Positions 12,834 through 24,351 of a DNA stretch of 64,000 nt are shown in pieces. Position numbers and translations under genes: made by a program. Source of the DNA: Tuctoria greenei (taxonomy: Eukaryota; Streptophyta; Magnoliopsida; Poales; Poaceae); the NCBI GenBank assembly GCA_036927565.1, contig JAYESD010000005.1, forward strand, positions 94,342,301 through 94,406,300, written 5' to 3'. Under the pieces are notes generated by a model. It was not told where the DNA came from. It ran no database searches and saw only the letters and a program-made list of their open reading frames with translations. How positions within the stretch are numbered: position 1 is the stretch's first letter; every line of letters starts with the position of its first letter.

Positions 12834-12848
12834 GGCTCTGATACCAGC
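12834..12848 (-). promoter_or_regulatory. primer binding site, initiator tRNA-Met type
   Basis: Directly after the 5' LTR the minus strand reads GCTGGTATCAGAGCC. TGGTATCAGAGCC is the classic complement of the plant initiator tRNA-Met 3' end. Confidence 0.93.
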
Positions 12849-13252
12849 TGTTACGTCCCATGGACCGAAGGTCGTCTGGCCTCCGGCGTGAGATGCGACA
12901 GCGGCGACGCCACAGCGGAAGCCGCGGGCGCGCGGACAACGACACGGGATACAGGCGAGGTGATTTCTCCAGATTCTTCGATGTGTTCTCCTCAACGAGT
13001 TTCAGTTACATATTGTGATGCCCTGACAGTGGGCCCCACACCGACACCTTGACCCCACACGTCAGTACAACTCCCCTTAACTCTCCTCCCACCGACACCC
13101 GGACTCACGCACGCCAGATGCTTCCCGAACCACCCACTCAATCCTTCGCCGATTCAGCTTCCAGCCTTGGCTCCTCCGCCGCGCCCAGCTCTGTCGTGGG
13201 TCTTCCTCCTGCTCTTGCCGCTGTACCACCCGCCGGATCCACTTCCGTAACA
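12849..13252 (-). repeat. 5' LTR of the chromovirus
   Basis: TGTTACG...CGTAACA ends, adjacent to the primer binding site; pairs with 7864-8267. Confidence 0.93.
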
Positions 13253-13839
13253 TCGCCAGCAACGATTGGTGGCCAAGTTGCTCGGGCGGCTGCTGCTTGG
13301 GAGCGGGGCGTTGGCGCACTGTGAAGGCTTGAAGGAGCACATCGGGAGCCTGAGCATCGGGGTGTTAGGGATTACGGTTCCCTGTTCCTGTGTTGCTATG
13401 GGCCTGATGTGTGACGGTGTAGTGGGTGGGCCGTGGGTTGGGTTTTTTTTTTAGTCGCGGGAGTACTAGAGTAGGGAGCACAACAGTGACAGAAATTTAA
13501 ACTCACATCGGGAATGCAGACTCAACGTTCAGGTAGACGTGTGAATAAAAGGAGGTCGAGATTCTTGCTTCAGCTCAAATGTGTTGAGTTATTACGGGTA
13601 CCTGTCGGAAAGCAGAAACCCGCTTAAAACCCGTTGGGTTTGGGTTCAGGTACAACTTTTTACCCGCCGGTGCAGGTTCGGGTAAAAAAAATTTACCCGC
13701 ACATTTTTTAAATAGGGTCAGGTTTTTACTCTACCCGACCCGTTGCCTTCCCTAGTCGCTCCTTTGACTCGGTCCATGTGGCCGCCACCTGAGCGCCACC
13801 TCACCACACCAAGCCGCCCAGTCAGCGCCACATCGGCGC

Positions 13840-14688
13840 TGTTGGAGGCTTGATCCGGTAGTTCTCCTCGTACTACCGTTGGTAGCCCGCGGAGTTTATA
13901 GTTCGATATTGGGCGCTCATAGATTCAAAAGACGATGCCAAATGGACACAAGGATTTACGTCGTTCGGGCCGCCTGAGCATAATACCCTACTCCACGGGG
14001 TGTGTAGTTGTTGTATTACGTATCAAAGCTGTCTCTGAGAGGGTTCAAGAGAGCCAAGAGCCGTCCCTTGTGTATCGTCGACCAGTCCTTTTATAGTACA
14101 AGGACCGGTCGTTACACCTTTAGCCTGGCCCGACATGTGGCCCTGGCGGTTCCTGATGCTTAATACACAATTAATGAGATTAATTGCCCTTAATGGCATG
14201 GTAACGAGCTTGACAATGCCATTACCAGTATTAAGGGCCTTCTGATCGTGTGTCACTAACATGGTATTAATGACACTTAATCGGGTCTTGAAGTCTTTGA
14301 TTACCCCTTGAAGGTCCAAGCCGTTGGGGGTCCACCAGTCTGATTGTTGAGGCTGAAGGTCTGGCGGTTGGACATGTGGCAGCATTGGAGCTTTCCATCT
14401 GGGACGGGTAGGTCCGGTGTAGATGTACACGTGTCAGTACCAGAGCTTCCCTCTGTCGGGGGTTAGGTCCGGGGGTGCCACACAAGTGTTTAGCCTGGAG
14501 CTATCCCATGTGTGGGATGTAGATTCAGTTGCAGTATACACGTGGTAGCACCAGGACTAACCATAGATGGGAGGCAGATCCGGTCCCGTATGACACGTGG
14601 GGCCTTCGCAGGTCTTCAACTTATACAGGTGAAGTTCCTTTGGTCTTTTTGTAGTCCCAAGGGGTATATGGTATGCAGGGTACCGACA
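13840..14688 (-). repeat. 3' LTR of Tat element B
   Basis: Read on the minus strand it starts TGTCGGTACCC and ends CCTCCAACA. TATAAAAG lies at 14088-14095. It differs from its partner LTR at about 17 sites in 235 bp. Confidence 0.9.
14088..14095 (-). promoter_or_regulatory. TATA box in LTR
   Basis: TATAAAAGGACTGG on the minus strand; the same motif is in all four Tat LTRs. Confidence 0.6.
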
Positions 14689-14708
14689 GTGGCCCCGTGG
14701 GCCCACCT
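14689..14708 (-). promoter_or_regulatory. polypurine tract of Tat element B
   Basis: On the minus strand GGTGGGCCCACGGGGCCAC abuts the 3' LTR. Element A has the related GTGGACCCAGGGGGCCAT at the same place. Confidence 0.6.
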
Positions 14709-16606
14709 CTGGGAGAGACCTTTTGGATGAAGTCGTTCTGCCGGAGGTGGGTCCATCCTTCGGTTTTTGAGTCGCGCCTTCAAGGGTCTTCGGATGTGCT
14801 GTTGGCGGTAGTTCGCAGTTAAACCAATGCCGCATGGCATATCCAGGATGCGGCAGGTGAGATCTGGGCGTGCGGATCTCACGCAATTGAAGGTCGCCAG
14901 TTCCCGATACAAATATCGTATCGGTTCCGCACGCCCCGTCAGGCTGCCGCCTTCGGGCTTCCCGCCTTTCATGATGACAACAGTTCGCCTGGGGTAAGGG
15001 CCTCGACTTGATTGTCGGGGTGGCCCCGGGCCCCCTTGTCATTGGTAGGGTGAAGTTTTTGAATTGTATCGTCGGGTCCTCCGCAGTTTCCATCCAAGCG
15101 TTGCGGGGGCTTACTTAAGAAGGAAAGCGCGCACCGTTTGGGGATTCTTTACGCTTTCATTCGAACTCGTGCTCAAATCCTCCAACATTTCGCTTGCTTT
15201 TCATCTCTCGCCCCGCTGTGCTGCGATGGAGTTGGGTCTCCGCAAGAGCCGACTGAAGATAGACGGTGAGTTGAAGAAGGTTTGGGCCCTCATGGGGTGG
15301 TCCAGTGACTTCTTCAACCATCAGGTTTGCGTCGGCAAGCTTCCGTTCAAGAAGGAACACGTCGGCAACATGGTGTACTTCTCCGCGTACGCCATGGTGG
15401 GAATGATCCCACCCTTCTCCACTTTTCTCTTGATGCTGCTAGACTTCTATGGTCTGCAGCTGTACCACCTCGGTCCCCACTCCATTCTTCTGGTGTCCAT
15501 TTTTGTCCACTTCTGCGAGATGTGGGTGGGCATTCCCCCATGCATCGAGCTCTTCCGCACCTTCTTCACCATCCATACCACCGGCAAAAGTGACGAGTAC
15601 CTTGGCTTCTATTATTTTGTGAAGCACAAGAAGTGCCCATACAAGTACTTGCGGTCGTTCCCTTCTGGGAAGTGGGACGACTAAAAGAAGGATTCGATCG
15701 TCATCAGGGTGGAGGAGCATGAGAAGCTGGAGCTACCCGAAGGCCTTCCCAACGTCGACACTGAAGCTTGGAGCGAAGTTTTGGTGTTATTGGACGCCTT
15801 CAACCCGGCTCTGACCAGGATCTGCCAATGCGTGGAAGGAGGGGTGACTCCTCAGGCGGTATTTTGCAACTTCCTGGTTAACATATGGGCTCCGCTGAAG
15901 AAGAGGGAGAAGCTTGCCTGGGACCTCAACAGTGTGATGGATGACGACCGGATCAAGACCGGTTTGAAATCCAACATGGAGGGCGCAACTTTGGAGTTTC
16001 ACCTCAAGAAGTTCCAGCACGGCATCAACGTCGAGGGTGACAACTTGACTCCGCCGGCGGTTTCCTCCCTCTGAACATGGAGGCGGAGTTCAACAGGGAG
16101 CTCCGGCGGAAGATGCCGGTGCTTGACGACCTTGGTGAAGTCGAGAGGCGTCCGACCACCGGGTTGGCGATCCCCGAAGCTTCCGAGGGTGGTCCCCCTT
16201 CCGCCCCGAGACAGAGAGTTGAAGTCGTGGGTAAGGGCAAGTAGTTGGCCGAGCCCTCGAGCCATAAAAGGAAGCTGAAGCACTCTGACGGGAGGTCCGT
16301 CAGACCTGCTCCTTCCACAACGGCTCCTTCTCCCCAGAGGGGAAGGTCTTCAACAGCGGCAACTACTCCAGCATCAGCATCTCCCCGGGGTGCTAGCTCC
16401 GGTCATGCGGCTCCAGTACCAGGGCCAGCTGAGGGCTCTAGGTCCAGAGGTCCTTCCCGGTCGAGGGGGGCCTCAACCAAAGTGACGCCGGCAGCAGCAG
16501 CGAGCTCCGGAGAACCTTACGGAGCTGGCATGCCAGGGGCGACAGGGTCCAGCGCCGAGCGTCCGGAGAAGAGGTTTCGCGCTAGCTGGAGTAGAAGCCT
16601 TCTGAG

Positions 16607-16684
16607 GTAAGTTTTGTTTTTTACCTCAGTTGGTTGTTTTTTCGCTGTAATTGCGTCTTGAGTTTCTTCGTCCTTCATCTGCAG
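16607..16684 (+). other. conserved intron in the aORF (element B)
   Basis: The donor is GAG/GTAAGT and the acceptor is CATCTGCAG/TG, with T-rich sequence between and 78 bp in length. Element A has a matching 76 bp intron at 42216-42291 at the same place in its aORF. Confidence 0.75.
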
Positions 16685-17271
16685 TGTCCCCAAGAGAAGG
16701 ACTGAAGCTCCGGCTCCTACGACAGCAACTGATGCGGTGGAGACGAAAGCTCCGGCTCCGATTCTAGCGCCGCCCCAAGAGGTGGCTAAGGTTGCGGCAG
16801 CTCCGGCACCGGCTGTCGAGGTCCTGGACCTCGACTCATCCCCAGAAGCTCCCGTGGTAGTGCCGAACCACGGGAATGAAGATGTACTAGCGGCACCAGC
16901 CCCGGAGGTTGAAGATCCGGGTTTGGATGTTGACATGACGGACACTCCTGCTTTAGAGACGGAGGTAGCCGTGATTCCGACCCTAGAGCCGAATGTTGTT
17001 GAAGCCCCGGCAGCAGAGCCGGTGGTTGATGAAGTCCCGGCGGTAGAGCCGGTGGCTTATGAAGTTCCGGCGCCTGAGCCGGTCGCTACAGAGGTGCCGG
17101 CGTTCGATCCCCAAATGATCGAAGCACCAGCGCCTGAGCCGGTGGCGGAGTAGGCGCCAGCGTCGGAGCCGGAAGTGGCTTCAGCTCCGGCAGGATCTTC
17201 AATGACTGCCCCGGAGGCAGTGGTCCTAGAGGTGCCTGTGCCTGAGCCAGGGTGCCAAGATGAAGCTGCCG

Positions 17272-17293
17272 CCCCCCCCCCCCCCCCCCCCCC
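17272..17293. repeat. poly(C) tract
   Basis: About 22 nearly uninterrupted C residues lie inside the aORF. A slippage-prone site, and a likely source of frame loss. Confidence 0.85.
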
Positions 17294-18686
17294 GCCCGAG
17301 GGGCCAGTTTTTGATGACCTGGCAGCGGGACCTTCGGAGCCAACTCCGGAGGTTGAAACTTTTGTCGCAGGACCTTCCTCCGGCGATGGTCGAGGTTATC
17401 CTGGAGGACAACCCTAGTACCGTGGAAGCTCATGGGACCGCTCTTGTAGAGTGGGACCCAATTTTTGTCACGGAGGACCCGCTAGAGCCAGCGGAAAGGA
17501 CCCTGACAGGTCCGGATCCAATCCCTCTGTTGTTGTCTATTGACAACGCCTGCTCCAGCCTTCGTCAAGTCCGTCTGGCTTTCTACCACGACGGCAAGGC
17601 TCTTGAGGAGGAGCGCCAAACTCTTAGGAGGTGGCGCAACCGGCTTCAATTCCAGACCAACCTGGTGCAGTCGAGGCTGGCTGACGACAAGGAGTGGGTG
17701 AAGAAGGAGAAGGCCCGGTTGGAGTACTAGGGTAAGCTGATGGACGAGAGGGAAAGCATGGTGCAATCCCTCGACAACCAGTCCCAGGCCATCCATGAAC
17801 AGGCCATAGCTGCCAATAATGCAGCAAATGATCACGGGGAGAAGCTCAGCGCTATCCACGACAGCCTCGTCAAGTGCCGGGAGGCCCTTGAGGAGTGGGA
17901 GAAAAAGCTCGAAGATGAAGAGCAAAAACTCCTGGAGCTGCGGGATGACCTCGTGAAGAGGGAAGAAGAGCTTACTCAGAGGCTAACTCTGGGTGACAAG
18001 AGTCTCGTGGAGTGCACCAAGAAGTTGGATGAGCGCTGCGAGAAAGAGGAGAAGAAGGCCTGGCAGCGAGGACAGGACATCCACAAGAGGAAGGATGAAA
18101 TTGCTGCCAGGAAGAAGAAAGTGCGGGGCCAGGAGAAGGACCTGGTCGACCGCCGGATCAAGATCCACTTCCGGGAGGAGGAGCTCAACATACTCGAAAG
18201 GCAGGTTGCTGAAAAGATTCAGCGGAACACCAAAGAAGTCGAGCGCCTCGCCCGGGAAAATTCGGAGCTTGCATCGGCCAGAAGATCCTTGGAGGAGATG
18301 CGCAGCTCGAGGGCTGTGGAGTCCCAACAAGTTTGGGACTTCTTGCGAAAGCCAACGACGCGCTGATGCCCATGGATTTTAGTTCCGTGCGTCCGGATGA
18401 CCCGGAGCTGGAGCTAGACCAGGCGTTGCAGGCGTTGCAGGCGTTGAGTACGGCAGACAACAAGCTCACCAAGATGGGCGATGTCATCGCGGACAGGCTG
18501 GAAACCGAGGGGCAATCCCTGGCAAAGAGTGTCGCAGAATTCATGCTGACGTGCTACACAAGCCGGGACCCTCAATTCCCCCTGGACCTGGTGCTTGAAG
18601 GCCCCATCGATGGAGAGGGAGAAGCCGCCCAAGCCAGCGTGTCACAGGTTGCCCAGAAGGTCGCCTCGTTCTTCCATAGGGTCTAG

Positions 18687-19973
18687 GACTCTCTCTTTGT
18701 AGCTCCCGCTTGCATTCTCTCTTCTTTTTCTCCAATTTTGTAATCTCTTGTCTCTAGATGAATGAAATTCAATTTTTTATGAATTTCATTTTTTGTCTTC
18801 AAAACCTTTGTCCCACTTGGCCCCCTGGTAGATGTACACAATTTGATTGCGAACATGTACCAAGAGGATGTAACAGTTGTTGAAGACTTGTGTGCTTCGA
18901 ACTTGTAGAACGTAGGTCCGAAGTCTTCGATAGTGAAGGCCCCCTGAGGTTGTCAGAGCTTAGTAGCTCCAGTAGCAGTCTCCATCAACGCGTAGAGCAT
19001 CAACGGTTAGTCCTCTGGGGTGTTGGAGCTTGGTAGCTCCGGCAGTGACCTCTGTCAACTCGTGGTGTGTCCACAGCAGACCCTACTATAGAGTCTTCCC
19101 ACCATCTTTTGTTCACGTTGACGGCTGCCCCCCTAGATCTGCCAGAACTTTGTAGCTTCGGTAATGCCTACTATCGATGTTTGGAACATCGACAGCAGAC
19201 CATTTTGGGGGGTGTCGGAGCTGTGGTAGCTCTGACTTTATCCACCATCATCATGGAACCTTTATTTTTCCTGCACACTGAAGCCAAGAAAAATAGTAAA
19301 ATCCATTTCCTATCTATAACTCAACTGCGACTTACTATTCCCGAGAAAGTTTTAGGTCGAACACAATTCTAAATACAATCAAGTGTGCTGCCTTGTTTCC
19401 TTCAGGTCCGATCGTTTCTGGACTCGGCTTACTTCGGCCTGTCGGGGTGTAGGTAGAGTGGCGTACTTAGGGTGAATGACCAGGCTAAGTCGATAGCACA
19501 CTCCGGCCCTAGATTGGCTTGTCGGCATTCAGACGAGTAGACCATTAACAATGTTTGGACCCGGAAGAATAGACAATGCAACTCGAGTTGTACATGAACT
19601 AGTCAAGCTAAAGTTTCTTAAGAGTTGCACAACTTTGCTATAGACAAGAAAGAGAAAAATAAAAAATATTGAGCCTGTACAAAATAAATGCACGTGGAGT
19701 CTGTTTTCACACAATGATGTCTTTCATTATAGGTCCGGGGTACAGGGGAAACAAGTACACTCTTTGGGTACGGAACTAGGCTAAGTGTGTTTTGCTTCTC
19801 GTTTGACCCAAGGTAGCTAGCCACACTTTTAGTTCAGAGACTATGACAAGTGTTGCCTTAACTTTGCGGACCTTCCAGGGAAGGTCCGGCTGTTCTCCCG
19901 GAGGAGCTACCTGACTCTGTACAATGACTCTATAACATACATCATATGTAACTACAGACTCACCTCTGTGAAG
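18687..19973. other. intergenic spacer between aORF and pol ends (element B)
   Basis: No ORF of note. The same spacer lies at 38996-40283 in element A. It carries TGGCGTACTTAGGGTG and ACCAGGCTAAG at about 19453-19490, a motif that is repeated several times in the 3.1 kb element at 48.9-49.8 kb. TAATGAAAG-like and AATGAAATTC motifs near 18760 may be the aORF 3' end; this is weak. Confidence 0.6.
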
Positions 19974-21130
19974 TTAAGTGTAGAACTTACGGAGGTGCTC
20001 AATGTTCCAAGGATTTGGGACAGGTGTTCCATCCTCATTTGCCAAGCGAACGCATTTGGGACAGGATACTTTTATCACTCGAAACGGTCCTTCCCAACTG
20101 GGGGAAAGTTTGTTTAACCCTTCTCTGGATTGTATTCTCCATACCACCAGATCGCCTTCCTCATGTTGTCGGCTGTGAACATGCCATTGGTGATAGTGTC
20201 GAAGAGCTTGGCGGTATCAGGCATTCTGAACAGCTGCTCGGCACCTTCCCTCTTCAAGGAGGTCAAGGTCTTCACGCTGGAGTTGCTCCTACGTGGCATC
20301 GTCGAAGGTCTAGACCTGGAGCGACCCCAAGGTGATTTCCGGAGGAAGGACTGCTTCGTCTCCGTACACTAGGAAGAAGGGTGTCTCTCCAGTTGACCGG
20401 TTTGGAGTTGTCCTGTTGGTCCACAGTGTGGGCGGAAGCTCTTCAATCCAGTTGGCTCCATGTTTTTTTAGGCACTCATATGTGCGCGTCTTGAGTCCTT
20501 TTAGGATTTCTGCATTTGCTCTCTCGGCCTGGCCATTGCTCACCGGGTGAGCTACGGAAGCGTAGCTGACTTGGATGCTGAGGTCTTTGCAATATCCTTG
20601 GAATGCAGAGCTTGTGAATTGAGTCCCATTATCAGTTATGATCTTGCTTGGGACTCCAAATCTGCATACGATGGACTGCAAGAAGTTGATAGCTTATTGC
20701 TTGTTTATTGTCACAACTGGAGTTGCTTCCGACCATTTGGTGAATTTGTCAATGGCAATGTACAGTAACTTGTAACCTTCGACGGTTCTTGGGAAAGGTC
20801 CCAAGATATTCATCCTCCACACAGCGAATGGCCATGTAGGAGGTATCATTTGTAGAGGCTGATCCGGTGTGTTTATTTGCATTGCATGGAACTGGCATGC
20901 TTCACATTTCTTCACTAGCTCAGTTGCATCCTGGAGCATTGTAGGTCGGTAGAAGCCATGCCGGAAGGCTTTACCAACCAGCGTGCGAGAAGACGCGTGG
21001 TTCCCACACTCGCCTCCATGGATTTCCGCGAGGAGCTCACAACCTTCTTCCCTTGTAATGCACCGCATTAGGACGCCGTTGGCACCCCGCCGGTAGAATC
21101 CCCTTCTACAAGTGTGTATCTTTTAGCCAA
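19974..21130 (-). pseudogene. Tat B integrase
   Basis: The zinc-binding HHCC part contains EIHGGECGNH and CEACQFH (about 21030-20870). In the DDE core the first Asp is lost: WRMNILGPF has Asn (AAT, 20808-20810) where element A has WGMDILGPF. The second Asp is in TDNGTQF and the Glu in NGQAERANAEIL. A TAA at 20694 splits the core after INKQ, and a stop follows LGSLQV at 20310. The C-terminal tail ends at the TAA 19974-19976. The missing Asp alone would abolish strand transfer. Confidence 0.9.
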
Positions 21131-22240
21131 TCTGACTATCCGGTCAGCGGATACATTATCTTCAAGAAGGAAATTGTCTTTCAAGTAGCTCCGGATCTCT
21201 GAGATCCATGCATCAGAACTAGCCTGAGGATTTGAGTCTTGCGTGCTGGGTTCCTTGGAGCTTCCTGCAGCACCTACGACCCTTGATGGGTGCCATGGTA
21301 ACAGGGCCATTGGGACCGCCAACTTCGAGGTGTTGGTCTTGCCCCCTTCGCTCAGTTCGGCAGGCTGAGTTGTAGGTTTAGACAACCTCCGGACGAAGGT
21401 TCCATCGGGAGCCAGAGCCCCGGTTGAAGCTTTCGTCGAGAGTTCGTCAGCTTCAGCGTTGTTGAGATGCTGAACATGGCAAAGATCAAGGACGTCGAAG
21501 TCCTTCTGAAGCTTCTGGACCTCAAGTAGGTATGCCGCTAGTAGAGGGTTGTTACAGCAACATTCACCTTTGACTTGTTTTACAACAAGTTGTGAATCAC
21601 CCTGTACCAACAGCTGCTTGACACCATACGATAGTGCCACCTTGAGTCCATAAATTAGTGCTTCATACTTTGCCATGTTGTTGGTCGCCTTGAAGTCAAG
21701 GTGCACCATGTATTTAACCTTCTCCCCGGTCGGAATGAGGAGAAGGACTCCAGCTCCGGCCCCCTGCTTCTGCACGGAGCCGTCGAAGTATAGAGTCCAG
21801 TGAGGCTCAGTAAAGACCGGAACCTTGGGTTCCGACTTCTGCTCACTGGGGCCCCCAGGATTTGATGGAGAGGGGGTCCATTCCGCCACGAAGTCCGCCA
21901 GAGCTTGACTCTTGATCGCTTGTCTTGGGACGAATTCCAGATCGAAGTCGAACAGTTCTGCCGCCCACTTTGCAATATTCCTTGTAGAGTTGGGATTATG
22001 CAAGATTGCACACAGTGGATAAGAAGTTACCACTGAGATGTTGTGTGCTTGGAAGTAGTGTCGAAGCTTCCTGGAGGCAATAAGAAATGCGTAGAGCAGC
22101 TTATGCACCTCCAGATACTAAGTCTTGGCGTCATAGAGTACTTCGTTGATAAAGTACACTGGGCTTTGGACCATCCAGACCCTCCCGAAGGGGTCCGGAG
22201 CTTCCTCCTCATCTACCCGGACCCTCCCAGAAGGGTTCAG
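21068..22240 (-). pseudogene. Tat B RNase H C-terminal part and second (archaeal-type) RNase H
   Basis: The first part ends the normal RNase H and its connection: LRHYFQAHNISVVTSYPL, then RQAIKSQALADFVAEW (about 21950-21885). The second RNase H begins WTLYFDGSVQKQGAGAG (about 21800) and continues with NNMAKYEALIYGLKVAL and VQGDSQLVVKQVKGE, then NNAEADELSTKAS near 21440. This second domain is the hallmark of Tat/Ogre elements. Asp (YFDGS), Glu (YEAL) and Asp (GDSQL) of the active site are present. Confidence 0.88.
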
Positions 22241-23557
22241 ACCTTGTTCGGGGACCTCCGGGTGCCGGTTGGAGGTACCCAGAGCTTATTGTGAAGTGAC
22301 CCGGACCTTCCCGGAGGGTCCAGATCTTGTTGCTCAGCAGCAGTGACTCCTTCATTTGAAGGAGAGGGATCCTCCGGAGTCTCTCCTTGAGGATCTGGGT
22401 CTCGGAGCTGGGACCCAGACTCGACTTCAGGTAGCTCCAGACCCTCCCGAAGGGGTCTGGATCCCTGAACTGGAGATGGTTCTGGCCTTTCTGCAACCAG
22501 GATCTTGCTGACAACTTCACCAGTTGCCGAAATGTAAAGCAGGAGTGGCACCAGGGTTCAGCGCTACCAAGGTTGGTAGGGTGGTGAGGAGCTGCTTCAG
22601 CTCCTGGAATGCCTTCTCTGCTTCTTCAAACCATTGGAATGGTCTAGACTTCCTCAATAGCTTGAAGAAGGGTAGCGCCCGTTCCGCCAGTCTTGAAATG
22701 AACCGGCTAAGGGTAGCTAGACATCCAGTCAGCTTCTGGACGTCCTTGATGCGGGTTGGTGGTCGCATGTCTTCAATAGCTTTTATCTTCACCGGATTTG
22801 CTTCTATTCCTCGGTGATTTACCAATAAACAAAGAAGTTTTCCGGAGCTAACCCCGAAGACACACTTGTCCGGGTTCAGCTTTGTACGAGTGACTCGCAG
22901 CTTGTCAAAGACAGCTTGCAAGGTGTCAAGGAATGACTCCTTGTTCTTGATCTTGACGACAATGTCATTGACATACACTTCCACTATGTCTCTGATGAGC
23001 TCTCCAAAAGTTTTGTACATAGCTCGTACAAATGTTGAAGCAGCATTCTTGAGACCAAATGGCATGGCAGTATAGCAATATAATCCATCTACTGTGATGA
23101 ATGAGGTATGCTCTTCATCTTCCCTGGACATTCTGATTTGATGATATCCAGAATATGTGTATAGGAAACACAGTAATTCACACCCGGAGGTGGAATCCAC
23201 TATCTGATCTATTATAGGTAGTGGGAATGGTCTTTTGGACATGCCCTTATTCAGTGTAGTGTAGTCGATACACATCCGAAGCTTCCCACCGACCCTAGGT
23301 ACGACGACTGGGTTTGCTAGCCATTTTGGGTGGAAGACTTCTTGGATGAATCCAGCTTCAAGCATCTTCTTGACTTCTTGATGTATGAAGTTCTGTCGCT
23401 CTACTGATTGCTTCCGAGGCTTCTGATGTACAGGCCGAGCGTCAGGATAGATCTTCAGATTATGCTCGATCACTTCCCTAGGGATCCCAGGCATTTGCGA
23501 CGGTTGCCAGGCAAGCATGTCGACGTTAGCCTAAAGGAAAGTGATGAGCGCGAGTTC
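22209..23557 (-). pseudogene. Tat B reverse transcriptase and first RNase H
   Basis: The frame 23518-22517 covers RT: PGIPREVIEHNLKIYPDARP, the fingers MCIDYTTLNKG, the palm SGYHQIRMSREDEEHTSF and MPFGLKNAASTFVRAM. The catalytic YxDD box is YVND, with AAT at 22967-22969 in place of GAT, so a catalytic Asp is gone. RNase H starts after KLTGCLATLSRFISRLAE and breaks by frameshift near 22520. Downstream the 22517-22240 stretch is a repetitive Pro/Glu-rich insert with DPDPQGETPED, also seen in element A. Confidence 0.9.
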
Positions 23558-24351
23558 CTATTTGTCATTCAGACCTCCCGATATACGGGTGGTCTGAGCG
23601 GCGTCGGAACCGATTTGGACGACTTTGACGACAATGTCAGTGTCACCGCGTGGTTGCATGCAAGGTGCGGAGGTTGAGCCTCGATGACGAATGCTCGGGG
23701 CTTTCAGAGCTTGCTCCTTTCCGGATTCTTCCTCCTGCGCCGTAGCAAGCGCGTGGAGTTCTTCCACAGCTGTCACTCCGGCGATGCGATCTCCCCAGAT
23801 TCGGAGAACACCAGCTGGTGTTGACATCTTCAACACCAAGTAGCCATAGTGAGCAGCAGCCATGAACTTGTATAAGGTTGGTCTGCCCAAAATGGCGTTG
23901 AAGGGTAAGTTGATCTTGCCACGTCGAAGACCAACTTCTTAGTGCGGTAATTCTCCTGGGTCTCGAAGGTCACCGGAAGAGTAATTGCATCCAGTGGGGT
24001 TATGGCCCCTGGACCTACTTCAAAGAAAGGTCGAGAGGGGCGAAGGTCTGAAGGTTGGGGCTGAAGCTTGACAAAAGCTTTGAAGCTTATGAGGTTCAGC
24101 CCCGAACCTCCGTCCACAATCACATGGTGGAGTTGAATTTTGTTGATGGTCGGAGATACCATCAATGGGAGTTGGCCAGTTCCAATCATATTCCAGTCTG
24201 AAGCATCGAAAGTGATGGCAGTGTCCATCCACTTCTGGTGCGGCTCCGCCCTGGCGATGGGAGCTACTGAGGCCATGTCCCGCCGCATGGTCTTGAGGAC
24301 TCGGCAGGAGGTGATGTCCCACGAACCACCAAAGATGGTGTTCATGGTTTT
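23558..24351 (-). pseudogene. Tat B aspartic protease region
   Basis: The protease motif is IVDGGSGLNLIS (about 24120-24085), the DGGS form usual in Tat elements. A frameshift near 23935 separates ENYRTKKLVFDVA from GRPTLYKFMAAAHYGYL. The segment ends at a TAG (23558-23560) after GGLNDK, exactly where element A also has TAG (35407-35409). Confidence 0.85.

Larger units (their letters stand above)
7864..13252 (-). mobile_element. Ty3/gypsy chromovirus, Reina-like, 5.4 kb
   Basis: Two 404 bp LTRs (7864-8267 and 12849-13252) begin TGTTACG and end CGTAACA. Coding direction is minus, with PBS, gag-pol and PPT all in the correct order. Short LTRs, total length of 5,389 bp, an initiator-methionine tRNA PBS and a chromodomain-like tail suggest the Reina lineage. 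No matching 5 bp target duplication is visible (GCTAG at left, TCGCC at right). The hAT target is itself repetitive there, with GGAGGCTAGTCGCCAGC present in the left flank. LTRs differ at about 10 sites in the first 235 bp, making this the youngest retrotransposon in the window. Confidence 0.93.
7368..13754. mobile_element. non-autonomous hAT element, split by a chromovirus
   Basis: The ends are TAGGGATGGCAGTTACACCC at the left and CCGTTGCCTTCCCTA at the right, near-perfect inverted repeats of the grass hAT type. The 8 bp duplication GTCGCTCC is perfect (7360-7367 and 13755-13762). Both ends are packed with CCCGCGGGTA and TTTACCCG subterminal motifs. Without the chromovirus (7864-13252) the element is about 1.0 kb and non-coding. 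It landed in the long LTR. Confidence 0.92.
15226..18686 (+). pseudogene. antisense ORF (aORF) of Tat element B, broken
   Basis: This gene lies on the strand opposite to pol and converges with it. The start is the ATG at 15226 (MELGLRKSRLKIDGELKKV). Element A has the same start at 43661. The N-terminal part (15226-16074), with ILLVSIFVHFCEMW and KCPYKYLRSFPSGKWDD, resembles the plant 'putative gypsy type transposon' domain. Then come a Ser/Pro-rich part, a 78 bp intron (16607-16684), a PAPEPV-repeat region (about 16740-17250) and a long charged coiled coil (about 17590-18340, for example LRDDLVKREEELTQRL). A stop after GKWDD (15682), another at 16071 and frame changes around 16070-16245, 17150 and a C tract near 17272-17293 break it. 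The function is unknown in any element. A structural role, or control of sense RNA, is conjecture. Confidence 0.75.

Noticed and set aside
20015..20335. Plus-strand frames opposite Tat B pol
   Set aside because: Shadows of the integrase on the other strand.
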